Assembly: GCA_003117195.1 (NCBI GenBank)
Contig: BDSI01000035.1
Location: 804,001-868,000, forward strand
Origin: Eudorina sp. 2006-703-Eu-15
Lineage: Eukaryota; Chlorophyta; Chlorophyceae; Chlamydomonadales; Volvocaceae
Direction of reading: 5' to 3'
DNA: 64,000 bases
A program made the position numbers and the translations under genes. The notes under the pieces are model-generated. The model searched no databases. It saw only the letters and a list, made by a program, of their open reading frames with translations, and was not told where the DNA came from. The stretch's first letter is position 1; each line of letters begins with the position of its first letter. Positions 23,232 through 34,599 of the stretch are shown piece after piece.

Positions 23232-25370
23232 GGGCTCGATGTGCGAACAAACGAAACGGGGTGTGGGCAGGTGCGGTGTGGGCAGGTGCGGTGTGGGCAG
23301 CGCTGATGGGGGTTTTCGAGGAGGCGCCGCTGCAGCCGCGTGTGTGACGGCGGTGGGGGGGCCGGGCGCTGCTCGGCCGTGGCCAACAGGCCGGAGGTAC
23401 ACGACGGTAAGCGACGGGTCGGTGAGACAGGGCGGAGCAGAGTTATAGGGCGGGGCAGAGTTGTATGGTAGGGCAGAGTTATAGGGCAGGGGGCGGTTAT
23501 ATGGGAGGGCAGAATTACAGATAGGGCAGGGCAGAGCTGCTTGACCGGGACCGGAGCGCAGCTTGGCATGTAGTCTGCGTGGGGTTGTCTGGAGTGCGGT
23601 CTGAACAAGTTTATGGCAGCATTGATGTGATATGGACAAGCAAGAAGAACGAGGCGGGATGTGTTGCCGCCTGTCGCGGCCGATGTATTCTGTATGCGGT
23701 GCACCACCGGTTCGACTTCCCGCACATCTGTCCACGGGCCCGGTGCGTGAACCGGCCCTTCGCATGTGCATGTGTGGATGGTGGTGGTGGTGGTGGTGGT
23801 TTGTAGTTGTGTTGTCCCCCGCCACCTGCGCCATCAGTGCTGGGTAGTCGTGCTGGCGTCGCGACGCCGCCATCCGGCAACGACTGTGTTTGCCGAATAA
23901 TACGTACGACGTACGATGTGCGACAACGATTTTTGGACACGCACGCGCGCGCTCACGCGTGGTCGGCATCTCGTCCAGCGAATGAAGTATGGTAACTCTG
24001 TACTGGTGTAGTTGGGGGCTCGCAGTGTGGTGCAGAACGCACGGCGGTGGCACGTTTCGTTCAAGCTGCATAGGGGGCTACCGGGCCCTCCGCTCGGGAC
24101 TCTAGGGCCCACCTTGCCTTGTCACGATTACCAGGGTTTAGGGTTTAGGGGGCTGCGTGCGGTCGCACGTCTTCACCAGCCCCCAGCCCCCCACGCAGCA
24201 CGCAGATGCGGTTCAATGCGGCTGGAGTGGTTGGGACAGGTCGCCGCGCCGTCTTGGGGGGAAAGGGTGCGTTTCGTTCCGGTACGGGCTGCCCGCTGTC
24301 CGGTATATCCTGTTCCGTTGTTTGGTTCTTTGAGTTCGTTGGGATCCGTGTCTGTTGAAAACGAAGGGCGCGGGAAGGGGCGCCCCGCGCCAGGAGGTAA
24401 GGGGCCTCCGGTAGGTGCGGGGGCAGGCGGGCGCGCAAGGCCGTCGACGCTTGTGGGTGACCTGGGCATGCTCGGCGGGCTGCTGCTGCTGCTGCTGCTG
24501 CCCGGTCGAGGGTCGACGAGCGCGTGTCGTTTCCGTCCGTGCCGCTCATCGTCCTCGCACGCGCCAGGGCACTGAATAACATAATCAAGACGCGCGTGGT
24601 GGCGCTGTCGATCGGGCCCGGGTTCATTGATGGGGCCGCGGCCGAGCGCGCGCGGCCGTTTCGCCCCGTCTGCGGGTTTGACTGGTTTTTGTATAACTCG
24701 CCACCTCGCCGGCAGTCAAAAGGTCGGCTGACTCAGCGGTCAGTGGGTCTGTCCCGCCCGCGCATGTTGCTCTGCTGCTCCTTTCGGACGGCGGCTGCGG
24801 CGGTCTCAAACGCTATCTGCCCTGCCAGCAGGCTCTTCCTCGGACTTCGTATTACAGCGGAAACAGCCGGTTACATACTTGGCATCGAACGTGCAGTAAT
24901 GATGTTACAACGTAGCCGCCGTACATCTGACGAGGCCTACTTCGTCAGGCTTCGTCCATGTTGCAGAACTGACCACGTGCCTGTTGCAGGTCTTGCAGGG
25001 TGCGCCGGCTTCCATCCTCTTGTGTCTGTGAAGCCTCGTGCGGCGCTATTTGTCTTTCCCGTAACAGTCTCCATTCAGATAAGAGGTTCCAAGTGCGGTC
25101 TCTCCTTTGTCGCTACCACCTGCGACCAACCGTCGTATTACCGTCGTTTTTCGTTTCAGCCTATTTCAGCGCCCAGCATTTCCTCGTCCGCACGTTCGCC
25201 TCCAGCAAGCGGCCGTGTGATGATCCGTTCACTTTTAATTTCGATCGAGCTGCGATTGATGATACTCGGACGTGGTGGCGAAGATCGATCGATGGTTTCG
25301 GCAAATAGGCTTCAGCGGATCCTTATCTGGTCGATGGTTGCTGAGCGGCCGAAATTCATCTGAAATAAAT
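23112..25370. other. 2.3 kb with no supported gene
   Basis: Contains the 3' flanks of the convergent TMEM106-like and pherophorin 1 genes. There is a CAG run (23192-23230), a minisatellite of about 20 bp around GGGCAGAGTTATAGGGC (23425-23530), a GGT run (23778-23801) and a short TTTAGGG run (24131-24150). TGTAA on the minus strand at 24905-24909 could end pherophorin 1 transcripts. Long open frames here are GC-driven and lack conserved motifs. Confidence 0.55.
24131..24150 (+). repeat. Interstitial telomere-like TTTAGGG
   Basis: GGGTTTAGGGTTTAGGG, two to three units of the plant/Volvox-type telomere repeat. Confidence 0.7.
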
Positions 25371-28315
25371 CTAATATGTCCAAGCCCCGTAAATGGGGCA
25401 GCAGGTCCGTGTGTCATCGAAAAAGGTTATCCTGCAAGCACGGATTGCGGCGCGCGGGCGGGAGCGATGGGCAACCGATAAAGATGATGTGTAAAAATGG
25501 AAAAAGGGAAAATTGTTCACATTTCACAGCCACGGTAGATGCGCAAATAAATAAATCCAATCACGGGTATCATCGCCTGAAGCGTGTTGACGCGCTTACC
25601 ATGCATAACACAACGATGTACAACCGTTGCTGCTTTCTCCATCCATCCTTTGTTTCGTTCCCCCGAGACCCATTCCGTCCACGCTCATCGATCGATCTCC
25701 CGCACGCAGTATCGGTCTGCCGTACGTACTGGCATCGTACAGACGTACGTGCGTGCACGCCCCACATATACACATCCGTGCGCGTGTATAGTAGTAATAG
25801 TAGTAATTGTTTAGGTGGACCCGAGTCCCGGTATGAATGTACCCACCAGCACGCGTTGTCCAGGCAGAAATCGGCCAGGTTGGTGCTGGCGTCCAGCTCC
25901 AGGCAGATCTTGGCGCCATCCGCTTGCTGCTTGCTCCAGTTCAAGGAGGGCAGCTTGATGGCGTTGTTGGTCAGGGACGTGGACGCCCACGACGGCCTGA
26001 CGAACTTCATGTCGGGCGAGCCCGCCGGCTGCAGCCCCAGCGATTTCAGTGCGCGGCGCAATGCGTAGTTGGCACGGATCTCCGCCTTGGCCAGGTTCTC
26101 GGAGTTGAAGCAGGGGTCCTGCAGCACAGACAGACAGGCACAGGCACAGGCAAGGCTCGTGCACGCATACATGAGAGGAAACAGTGCTGCTGCTGTGCTT
26201 CTCTATCAACTAGCATCCCCGCTCTCCGCAAGCACACACACTCAGCGGAGGATGTACGGTCGCTTCTACACTTCCTCTACACCACCACTACTCACATCGA
26301 CATCAATACGTGTTGGGGGATTCGGCCTTATCGCGGCGATGCTGAAGCAGGTGAGCTTGGTCGCGCTGGTGCGGCCGGGCAGCCCCTCCAGCAGTTGAGG
26401 GGTTGCGGCGAAGGACGTGGCGCGCCTCTGGCGGTCGCACCTGCGGGGAGAGAGACACAGTGTGCGTGCAGTCGACACGTGCGTGGTCTTGCTCACACAG
26501 TGGCCCGTTGGACGGCCGCCGGTCAGGACTAAGGGTCCACCCTTTCACAGTTACATTACATTAGACGCCGAACCGGCCGACTGCTGCCATGTTGCATGTG
26601 TAGATAGTGCCGTGGCGTGAACGAACAGCTACGTCGCGGGCTATCTAGGTAGGTAGCTAGCTAGCATTCGTACCGCGTATAATCACTGCTACAACTGGGT
26701 CCGATCCGCGACACCTGCTACCATATACACGTGGAAACCGTGCACGTTGCTCGAATTGCCGCGCGTCGTGCGTACGTGTCCATGGATGCATGCGTCTGTA
26801 GATAGATGCAGGGTGATTGATCAATCGATGCGCGATTGTGAGCATGCGATCGTCATCAGACTTACTTGCAGTCGGGGAATACTCTCGCGACCTGCGGCAC
26901 ATTGCCACAACTCGCAATGAGTACTTTGCTGGCGTCCAGGAAGTTATTCGATGGCGGGTGGACCGGGTCCGCGGCGCCATCGCCCCCGACAGCCACGGAA
27001 ACGCCGTAATCCAGCAGGTACGGCGCACAGAGGTCGCCCCCATGCGCTGAGACGAAATTGGAGAAGAGCAGCCCCAAGACGTCATGGATGTAGGGCTGCA
27101 GCTTGGCGCCTTCCGCGACGGAGCTGAAGTTGACGCAGACCTGAAACGACTCGGGCGTGCACGTGGGAGCGGGGCTGCCGCCGCCGATGCTGGTGCTTTG
27201 CAGCGTGACCCCAGCGACGTCGGCCACTGCTTGGATGGTGTCCACGGTAGTGGTTGCAAAGTCGTTACATTCTTGAGGTGCCAGGTTGATTGGAAACAGG
27301 GGATTCACCGAAGGAATCACGGCGAGGTAGACGCAGGCGGTGGGCGCTGGCGGCGCGGTCCCCGGATCGGTTGCGGTCGTCGGCATCGGCACTGGCGCTG
27401 CGCTCCACTCCGCTGAAGCATGGGCGCGATGGCCGCCTCTGCGTGGGACGACAGGCCACAGGCAAAACATACAATGACACAAACTTTACAGACTGCGAAT
27501 ATGAACGAATGAATGACAGCCACTGACAGCCTTTCACATCCATTCTCATCGCCACCGTCCCTGACATTGCTGGTAACTGTCTGAGCTCAGACGGTACCTA
27601 TTGAACAGCCAATAACAGCGGCGGAAATGTTGGCTAAGGCTGTCAGGCTAACATTTCCTGACAGGCTGGCCTGTCAGAGCCAGTCAGCCCCCCTATGAGT
27701 TGGTAGGGGAATGTTACAGCGGACCCCAAAGGGATCAACGGTGTATACCAGGGCAATATGCGAATATGTATGAACTCAACCGAGCGATACTTACAGGGTC
27801 GACCCTTAGGCCCGACCGGGCGATCCAACATTCCCAGATACAAAGCTTTGCAGGCGCCTCATCTCATCAGCCTCTATCAAGGACTGTGCACCCATCCTCC
27901 ACCACCACTCGGTTGGCGGGGCGAGGGGGGCCGTATCGGGGGATCGGGGTTCATGCAGCCATACCAGCCACCACACCAGAGTTCGTATATATTATTTATG
28001 GTTACGACGTCAGTCTGAACAGCACGCTGCCGCCCGCTTCGGTGCAAACTGCGCATAAGCGCGACCCAGCAAACGGCAATAATATGTACTAAAGTAAAAT
28101 GTGATGATGTTAACTAAAATCGTCGATTGGCGTGTACTTCGATAGGAGACAATCTAGCAGAAGTGTTCAAACTTCGCCGCACGTGCGACGCATGCTGCGC
28201 ACCTTAGGAAGAAAGGACGGAATCATTTCTTTACTAAAATACTTAAATAATGATCAATATTTTTAACTTACGCAATCATGATAGCAAACAGGAAGACTAG
28301 AAGCCTTTCGGTCAT
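25371..28315 (-). CDS. Pherophorin family extracellular-matrix protein, copy 1
   Basis: Five exons, all in phase: 28272-28315 (signal peptide start MTERLLVFLFAIMI), 26866-27438, 26296-26440, 25847-26118 and 25371-25431 (stop TAG); about 364 aa. Pherophorin hallmarks appear in order: ACVYLAV, FPINLAPQECNDFATT, VCVNFSSVAEGAKLQPYI, VGGDG, VFPDCK/CDRQ, SFAATPQLLEGLPGRT, LTCFSIAAI, ENLAKAEIRANYALRRALK, LPSLNWSKQQADGAKICLEL, then NACW/ITFFDD and TCCPIYGAW. Pherophorins are secreted glycoproteins of the volvocine matrix. This one lacks the usual (Hyp) Ser-Pro rod between its two domains: exon 2 runs straight into the second domain. The first intron (27439-28271) holds dispersed-repeat sequence. It is paralogous to the gene at 36342-40257, same strand and same exon plan. 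Confidence 0.9.
27700..27985 (+). repeat. Dispersed-repeat fragments in pherophorin 1 intron
   Basis: Begins with ATGTTACAGCGGACCCCAAA (also met near 56920 and 61025, some in reverse). A SINE-tail segment follows (CGACCGGGCGATC, then AGGCGCCTCATCTCATC, then CATGCAGCCATACCAGCC) that matches 31715-31810 and, in reverse, 37260-37400. Confidence 0.7.
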
Positions 28316-29883
28316 GGCTTGCAACTTGAGCGGGATGACGTCCAATCGATCCTTGTAACGCCAACGAACGAGGTCAGCGGCTGCGTGGTTGCGTTCAACT
28401 AGGCACTGGTACTTGGGCAGTTATTTTTAATTGCAAGTTATTTAGCGTATGTGAATACACACACGGAATGAAACTAGCTAGCTTGCGTAGCCGTGGTGTG
28501 TCAGGCCTGGACGGACTCCAATGCGCGCTAGATCACACACGGCAATTGTAGGGGTTTGCAGGCATAACAAAACGATGACCAACATTAATAATGAGCTGTC
28601 CTTATATTATGATGGGGTCAAGCTCCAGAGGGGTCGTACTGGGGCGCGAGTTTGGAAACGCTGTACGCACGGGTGGGTAAGCGTAACGGACGGGGGGTGG
28701 CAGCCGAAACGACGTGTTTGTTGATTTTAACTGCCTATCCCATGTTCCCATCACCAGAAAGGGATATCATTCAGAACATGGATGCCTTGATTAACGAATT
28801 GATGATAAAAAATGAATCATATGTGATCAAGCTCCGTCCGTCCGTCGGCCGCAGTCAAGGCGAGCCAATGCATACATGCTGCAACCGCAATATAAACCGT
28901 GATGTGACGAGTGATCCTATTGTCATTTATTAAATGAATATTTCGATAACCAACACACGGCTCTCCCCCTTACTTCACATACGTGCCGCTCGTGCTCATT
29001 TGAATGGTGATGTCCACCGGCTGGACGCGAGCGGCGGACGGAATGAAGTTGTGCGCGGTAGGTCTTTGGTTACGGCTGCTCCCACGCAAAAAAGGCGTGG
29101 CATATGACCTACACAATAAGGTTACTGCGCAAGGCTGCATCATGCATCAAACGCGCGTAGCATGTGCCCATGGCATGCGCACATGCATGCATGCTACATC
29201 CTCCCGTTCGCGCCCGCGTGCGTTATCCTCTATCTCCCCCGCCCGTGCGTGAAGGCTGTTGCCTTAGATGCCTGTTAAGGCAACACACGGCGCATGCATG
29301 TCCGTTGGTTAGCCCGATGCCCCGTCGGGCAGCAACAGATAGAATCAAGTCAGGTGATGGGCAAAATACTGAATAGTTTACAATTGCTTGCTTGTCAAAC
29401 TGCAGTTACAGTTTCATCGGTGTGCTCCTCGCGCTTCGTGTCGGTTTACCTCCCCATGCTAGGTACGACGGTGAAAGGCATTCTTCCGGACGAAAAGACA
29501 GCCATCCAATAATCACAGAACGGCGGGACGGGTTAATACACGGAACTAACTTTACTTGTTGCCGGCACGCATGTCTTTACGAAATGAAAAGATAACTGTA
29601 GTCCCTCTATCCTATTTGACAAATAGACGTGTCGTTTATAATGGACCAATAGGCTGTTGTTTTAGGCGATCGATGCATCGTCTATGTAAAGACGATCGTA
29701 GATGAACGGATGGGCCCAGCTGAAGGACGGAGCGCATCCCCATTCCCCAATAATCAAGCAGCGAGCTGACCACTGCACCTAGCTACCCGTGCTACGTAGG
29801 GGGCAGGGGCGGCGGCGCGTGTACCTCGCCGCTGCCTATCTGCATACCGTGCGTGCGTTGCAATAAGGCAGCGGCCACAGATC

Positions 29884-29963
29884 AGGGCTCAGGGCGCGCC
29901 CTGAGAAAATACGTCTTTTGGGGGTTTCAGGGCGCGCCTCGGCCAAGGCGCGCCCTGACCCCC
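29884..29963. repeat. Palindromic GGGCGCGCC element, copy 1
   Basis: CAGGGCGCGCCCTG, then AGAAAATACGTCTTTTGGGG, then a second GCGCGCC/GGCGCGCC hairpin around CTCGGCCAAG. The same design recurs at 33250-33335. Confidence 0.75.
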
Positions 29964-30631
29964 GAAACCGGGACGCAGAGAAGCACGTCTGGTCCACACA
30001 CGAAATTTAACAATAAAAATATGTAAGTGAGAACATAGGGTAGCAAGCCACACAAAAATACGCAAATTAAATAGTCTTTGGATCCTGAGGTACGGAACAA
30101 CGGCTTGAGGAACTTTCATGTAAAAAAATAGGTACACCATTGGTGATTGATCGCGAGGGCTTTTGCTGACCTTACATATTCTGTCAAATATCCTTTCAGA
30201 GTATGAATACTTTTAGAGGACAAGGAGGGAACCAACCATGGCGACTGCTGCCGCCCACAATCGGGCAAGTAGTAAAATCGTAGTTCTGGCCCTTTCTGGC
30301 TGGGTTTATGTTTGTGATTGTTGTAGTGGTAGTTGCGGGAGCTAGCGTGCTTGCTTCCCTTGAGAATGCATCCAGCGCTAGCCCCTCCAACGAAAGTCGA
30401 ACCGGCCAGCGGTGAAGCAAACATAACTGGAGCATACAATGTGGGTGTCTTGGAAAAGAAGGACCCGGAATGCCTGCAGGCGAGGTTACAAGGAATTGCT
30501 TTATGATGAGATAACACTTTCTATTTATGCGGAGGCAACAGATTTAATCGTTGTGTGGGTTTGCAGAGGAAGCCGCGACAACATTTAACATTCCTCCCGA
30601 GGAGCTGTCGATCCTCGATGTAGGCGACGAA

Positions 30632-30897
30632 GTTCTCCGACCGCGTCGCTGAGCTCGGCAAGCTTCGGGAGCGCTTCTCATCAGCCTCCTCTCGCCCTCG
30701 CGACGGAAAGAGCTCGGAACGCCAGCGCTTAGTTCGGACGCTTGGGGTGTACGAGAATGCCGTTAGGCGCTCCTTTAACCTGCTCATGAATAAGTGCTCA
30801 CCGGGCACAGCGGCGCAGCGTTCTGAACTTGGCGCATTGGCGGTGGAAGGTGCAGCGGCGGCAACGGCACAGGTAGCAGCGGCCATTTTGACAGCAG
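30632..30897 (+). pseudogene. Unrecognised exon-like open segment (gag-like?)
   Basis: After a TAG acceptor-like site, an 88-codon segment is open up to CAGCAG/gtaaac. It has charged and Arg/Ser-rich helices (SDRVAELGKLRERF, VRTLGVYENAVRRSFNLL), then TAAQRSELGALAVEG and an Ala-rich stretch. The downstream third is duplicated at 31305-31420. I do not recognise the family. A coiled-coil ORF1/gag of a retroelement is possible given the surroundings; a host gene fragment is not excluded. Confidence 0.35.
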
Positions 30898-31620
30898 GTA
30901 AACGACTGGGGGCGGGGCAGGCTTGTGGGTACCACGTATACTGCCTTTGATCGGGGACATGCAACATGCTACATGGCACATTAGGGTCTGGATAAGGGAA
31001 TCGCAGCTGGGCAACACTTGCTGGCATCACCTTCTTTACCACCTTGCTCAGCCTTTGACGTGGATGCCAAGCACTAGGCTTCACACTGGGGCAATCGATG
31101 GATGGGTGCGGGGCGGGGCCTGTGGATGCCTTAGCGGGTTCATAATCGGCGGTGATGAATCACGTGGGACTTCATGATTTGGATTCAAGCGGATTTCCAT
31201 GTGGCTGGTATCGATTTGTGGGCGGCGTGCTGGTTGGCTTGGTACGATTTCACTAGGGATGCAACGTGCTGCCCTCGACTGCATTCCCCTTGTTGCCGTT
31301 CACAGGGCACAGCGGCGCAGCTTTCTGAACTTGACACATTGGCGGTGGAGGGGGCAGCGGTGGCAATGGCACAGGTAGCAGCGGCCATTTTGACAGCAGG
31401 CAAACGACTGGGCGCGGGGCGGGCTTGTGGATACCAGGCACACTGCATTTGATCGGGAACGTGCAACATGCTACACGGCACGATAGGGATTTGATGACGG
31501 AATGGCAGCTGGGCAACTCTTGCTGGCATCACCTTGTTTACCGCCTTGTTTAGCTTTTGACGGACATGTTGCGCAGTAGGCTTCACGCTGGGGCGATTGA
31601 CGGATGGCCACGGGACGGGG
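30802..31620 (+). repeat. Direct repeat, two units of about 320 bp, 503 bp apart
   Basis: 30802-31120 and 31305-31620 share GGGCACAGCGGCGCAG, TTTTGACAGCAGG, GCAACATGCTACA and AGGCTTCACNCTGGGGC in the same order with moderate divergence. Confidence 0.8.
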
Positions 31621-31689
31621 TTTATGGATGCCTTGCGGATTTAGATTCGTTGGCGATGAATCACAGCGGGCTTGTTGGCCTAATCGTCC

Positions 31690-31935
31690 GGCTCGCCACG
31701 GTTGCAGATAGCTCGTAGGCGCCTCATCTCATCGACTCCTACCGGACTGCGCACCCCTCCATCACCCGCGGGGGGGGGTCATGCAGCCATACCGGCCAAC
31801 ACACCAAGTTACCAGCGCGCCAGGATTGGAAACCGCGCCAGACCTGCCGAATCACATGGCGGGAAGGGAACCGGCACTCGCCCCGCGGGTCTCTGGACAG
31901 AATGCCAGTGTCTTTCCCATTAGATGACGCGGCCC
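31690..31935 (-). mobile_element. tRNA-related SINE, copy
   Basis: On the minus strand the head reads like a tRNA: GTCATCTAATGGGAAAGAC (A-box side), CTGGCATTCTGTCCAGAGAC (an anticodon-like stem-loop), then a T-arm-like stretch. The body GTCTGGCGCGGTTTCC, GCCGGTATGGCTGCATGA and GATGAGATGAGGCGCCTACG matches 37035-37400. Confidence 0.6.
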
Positions 31936-33249
31936 CCCGGGATCATGAATGAATACGCATTCTTCACATCTTTTCATCACGGCCCACGGGTGAACCCCTG
32001 CGGAACAGCCTTGCAGCACCATCCACATGGGCGCCCAAAAGATTCTGGACGCGACGTCGCACCAGGAGACTCCCATCGAGGGTGTCATCAGTCAGGGGAA
32101 AGAACAGGGAGTCGCGCATGGCCCGAATCATGTTCTCGAATCACGTTCCTTGAAACGGCCCACCCGTGGACTACTCGCAAGGGTGGCCTGCAGTCGTCAT
32201 TTGTCGTTTAGAGCAACTGCATTCGGCAACATAACGTTGTGTGTGTCTGACAGGCCTGAGTTACAACCATCTGTCTCCCATACCAGGAGAAGGGTGGCCG
32301 ACGAGGGACTGGCTGAAGTGCCTGCTGAGGCACCACTGATGGAGCCGGTGGAGCCAGTGGAGCACAGCAGCGTTGGGGTGAGCGGCTAAGCAAAGCGGCT
32401 AGTTGGTTCCTGCATAATCGTGATCTCGGCGGGGGGCGCGGGGGCATGGCGGCTGGGGCCGGCCAGTCCGGGCGAGGGAAGTCCATGTAGCGCGGGATGG
32501 CAAACATTGAGCACGCAGGAGCAAGTCACCGGGAAGAAGGCACACAAGCGCAGCTGGCGGTAGCTGTACGGTCACCTGTCGTGAGGTTTCGGCTTGCAAT
32601 TCGCACATGCGGGAATGTCGTACAGTGACTGCCAGTCTGGTCTGCTTTGGGTGCGGGCTGCTTTGGGTGCAGACGTGCCTTTGCTTGCGGCCATTAGGGT
32701 TGCTTTCAGGCCTCTATGTTGCCACATCCCGGACCGCCCGGACTGTCTTCGGGGACTCATGCACATTACATACATGGGTGGGTCGAGAATGTTGTCGGGC
32801 TTTGCCAAGGAGGTTTGCAGTGGGGCTTTGTTGCCGTCACGGGTTGAGACTACTGTCTTGGCTAACTGACTGTAAAGAGCAGTAAGCCTTGGCCCACCAT
32901 GGGGTAGTATCATGCCCTACCATGCTTGGCCTGGCATTCCGCGGGCCTCCCAGCTGGGGACTCATGATCTACCCCATGGTTGGCCATGGCCATGATCTAC
33001 CCCATGGTTGGCCATGGCTTGTGCCGAGGCTATTAATATGGGCGGCCAAACCTCCAATATGTGTGTGGTCTGACACGTCTGTCAGGAATGGAGCAGATTG
33101 GACTTACAAGAGAGCACAAAATGAGGCAGGCCCACGGCTGTAAGAGAACACACAAAACACGACGCTCTCCCGGCTGACTCTGTGACAGTCTTGTGGCCAG
33201 TGTGGTGTGTGTACAGGCTGCGCCTACCAATGGACCCCTTGTCGCATGC

Positions 33250-33335
33250 CACAGATCAGGCCTCAGGGCGCGCCCTGAGAAAATACGTCTTTTTGGAGGT
33301 CAGGGCGCCCCTCGGCCAAGGCGCGCCCTGACTTC
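33250..33335. repeat. Palindromic GGGCGCGCC element, copy 2
   Basis: CAGGGCGCGCCCTGAGAAAA, TACGTCTTTTTGG, then GGGCGCCCCTCGGCCAAGGC; same layout as 29884-29963, including the flanking CCACAGATCAGG. Confidence 0.75.
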
Positions 33336-33394
33336 AGGTTCGTGGCTTTGTTGTTGGGCACTTGAGTCTAACAGGGCGCGGAGGGGTAGGCACC

Positions 33395-33624
33395 ATGTCC
33401 CTAGAGGACAACGGGTCTGCCGTTGCTGCCGCTCTGAAGACCAGATTGAAGATGAGAAGCATGTTCTACTCGACTGCCCGGCTTACGATGCAATACGCGC
33501 TGAGGAAGGGTTTCACCGCCCTAATACGATGAGGGAGGCGATTGCCTGGGATCCGGCTCGTTTGGCAAAGATGTTGGAGCGCATGTGGGCTCACCGTAAT
33601 TCTATCATGCCCTTTGGGTGCTAG
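33395..33624 (+). mobile_element. LINE-type retrotransposon C-terminal remnant
   Basis: The frame ending at the stop 33622-33624 encodes CRCCRSEDQIEDEKHVLLDC followed by PAYDAIR. This is the CxxC...HxxxxC zinc knuckle and adjoining helix found at the C-terminus of many LINE reverse transcriptases. No upstream RT domain is in frame here, so it is a fragment. Confidence 0.5.
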
Positions 33625-33765
33625 TCTCGTCGACTCCTGTTAATGCGGTATTGCAAACCAGTGCTTTTGGGCGTTTTGTTTGCCCTTGGGCCTCCGGCTC
33701 GTATGGGTATGTGCAGGTATGGGGTTACGCACCCCCAACCATGTAACACACACACACACACAGGT

Positions 33766-34450
33766 TGGTGGCCCGCCTGCTGGTCCGCCTCCTCACGGCC
33801 CTCGGCTTCACCTTGGGCGCCAAGAAGTGCCAGCTGCAGCCGACCCAGAAGGCGAAATTCCTGGGCTTCGAGGTGGACATGCAGCGGCAGGCCTTGAGCG
33901 TCCCGAAGGAGAAATCCAGGAGCTCGAGCGCCTGGTGGGAGACCTGGAGGCGACGGAAGTACAAGGGCAGCCGATCACTCACCGCCAGGTCGCGCAGGTG
34001 GCTGGGAAGATCATGGCGATGAGCCCGGCGGTATCCCTCGCCCCCCTGCACTCACGGGTGGTGGCCCTGGCGCTAGTAGGAAAGGAGTCCTGGGAGGCCG
34101 CGATCCCCGACCCCGTGGCCTTCATCCAGCGGGCGAGGCTCTTCCTGCACCTCCTACGCCTCAAGAACGGCAGGACCTGGTGGGCCAAGCCCACCCTGAT
34201 GCACCTGCGGGCGGCGGGGGACGCCTCGGAGTTTGGGTACGGGGGGCTGCTACCGGACGGGGAGCTAGGCGAGGCCAAACCCTACTGCAGGCTGAGCCTA
34301 TTCAAACACTACACCTACATACATCCGTCGCTGTTGGCCGCCGAGGGTGGGTTTGCGTTGCACGGCGGTCATCGATCGTTGGCGGCTGCATGTCGCACAC
34401 ATCTCTCATCATCCGGAGAAAGGCTCGCTGCTGCTGCAAGGATGGGCTGA
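33766..34450 (+). pseudogene. DIRS-like reverse transcriptase/RNase H fragment, frameshifted
   Basis: The first frame gives RLLTALGFTLGAKKCQLQPT and KFLGFEVDMQRQALSVP, the end of an RT palm (KxxLxP...FLGF). Near 33905 the reading shifts by one base to the frame encoding GEIQELERLVGDLE, VAGKIMAMSPAVSLAPLHSR, TWWAKPTLMHL and DASEFGYGGLLPDGE. The last stretch has the DxSxxGxG start of a DIRS/Pat-type RNase H. The YxDD part of the RT is missing. A single-base lesion and truncation make it non-functional as it stands. Confidence 0.65.
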
Positions 34451-34599
34451 TCGATCTACCTACCCGTCCGGTCAAGCAATCTACTTGCTTGCCACTACGT
34501 GCGTACCATAGCTGTACTCGCGCACGCACTGAAGACGACCATCGATAAATGATAGATAATTACAATACAAGAAAGGAAACAAAAGTAAATACTTTGTGT

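Noticed and set aside
23142..24071. 309-codon minus-strand frame downstream of TMEM106-like gene
   Set aside because: Built on a CAG run and a CCNTATA minisatellite; no conserved motif and no exon structure.
27317..27523. Signal-peptide-like frame MAVIHSFIFAVCKVC as the pherophorin 1 start
   Set aside because: Out of frame with the pherophorin domain. The exon at 28272-28315 with donor gtaagt joins in phase to 27438 and gives a clean signal peptide.
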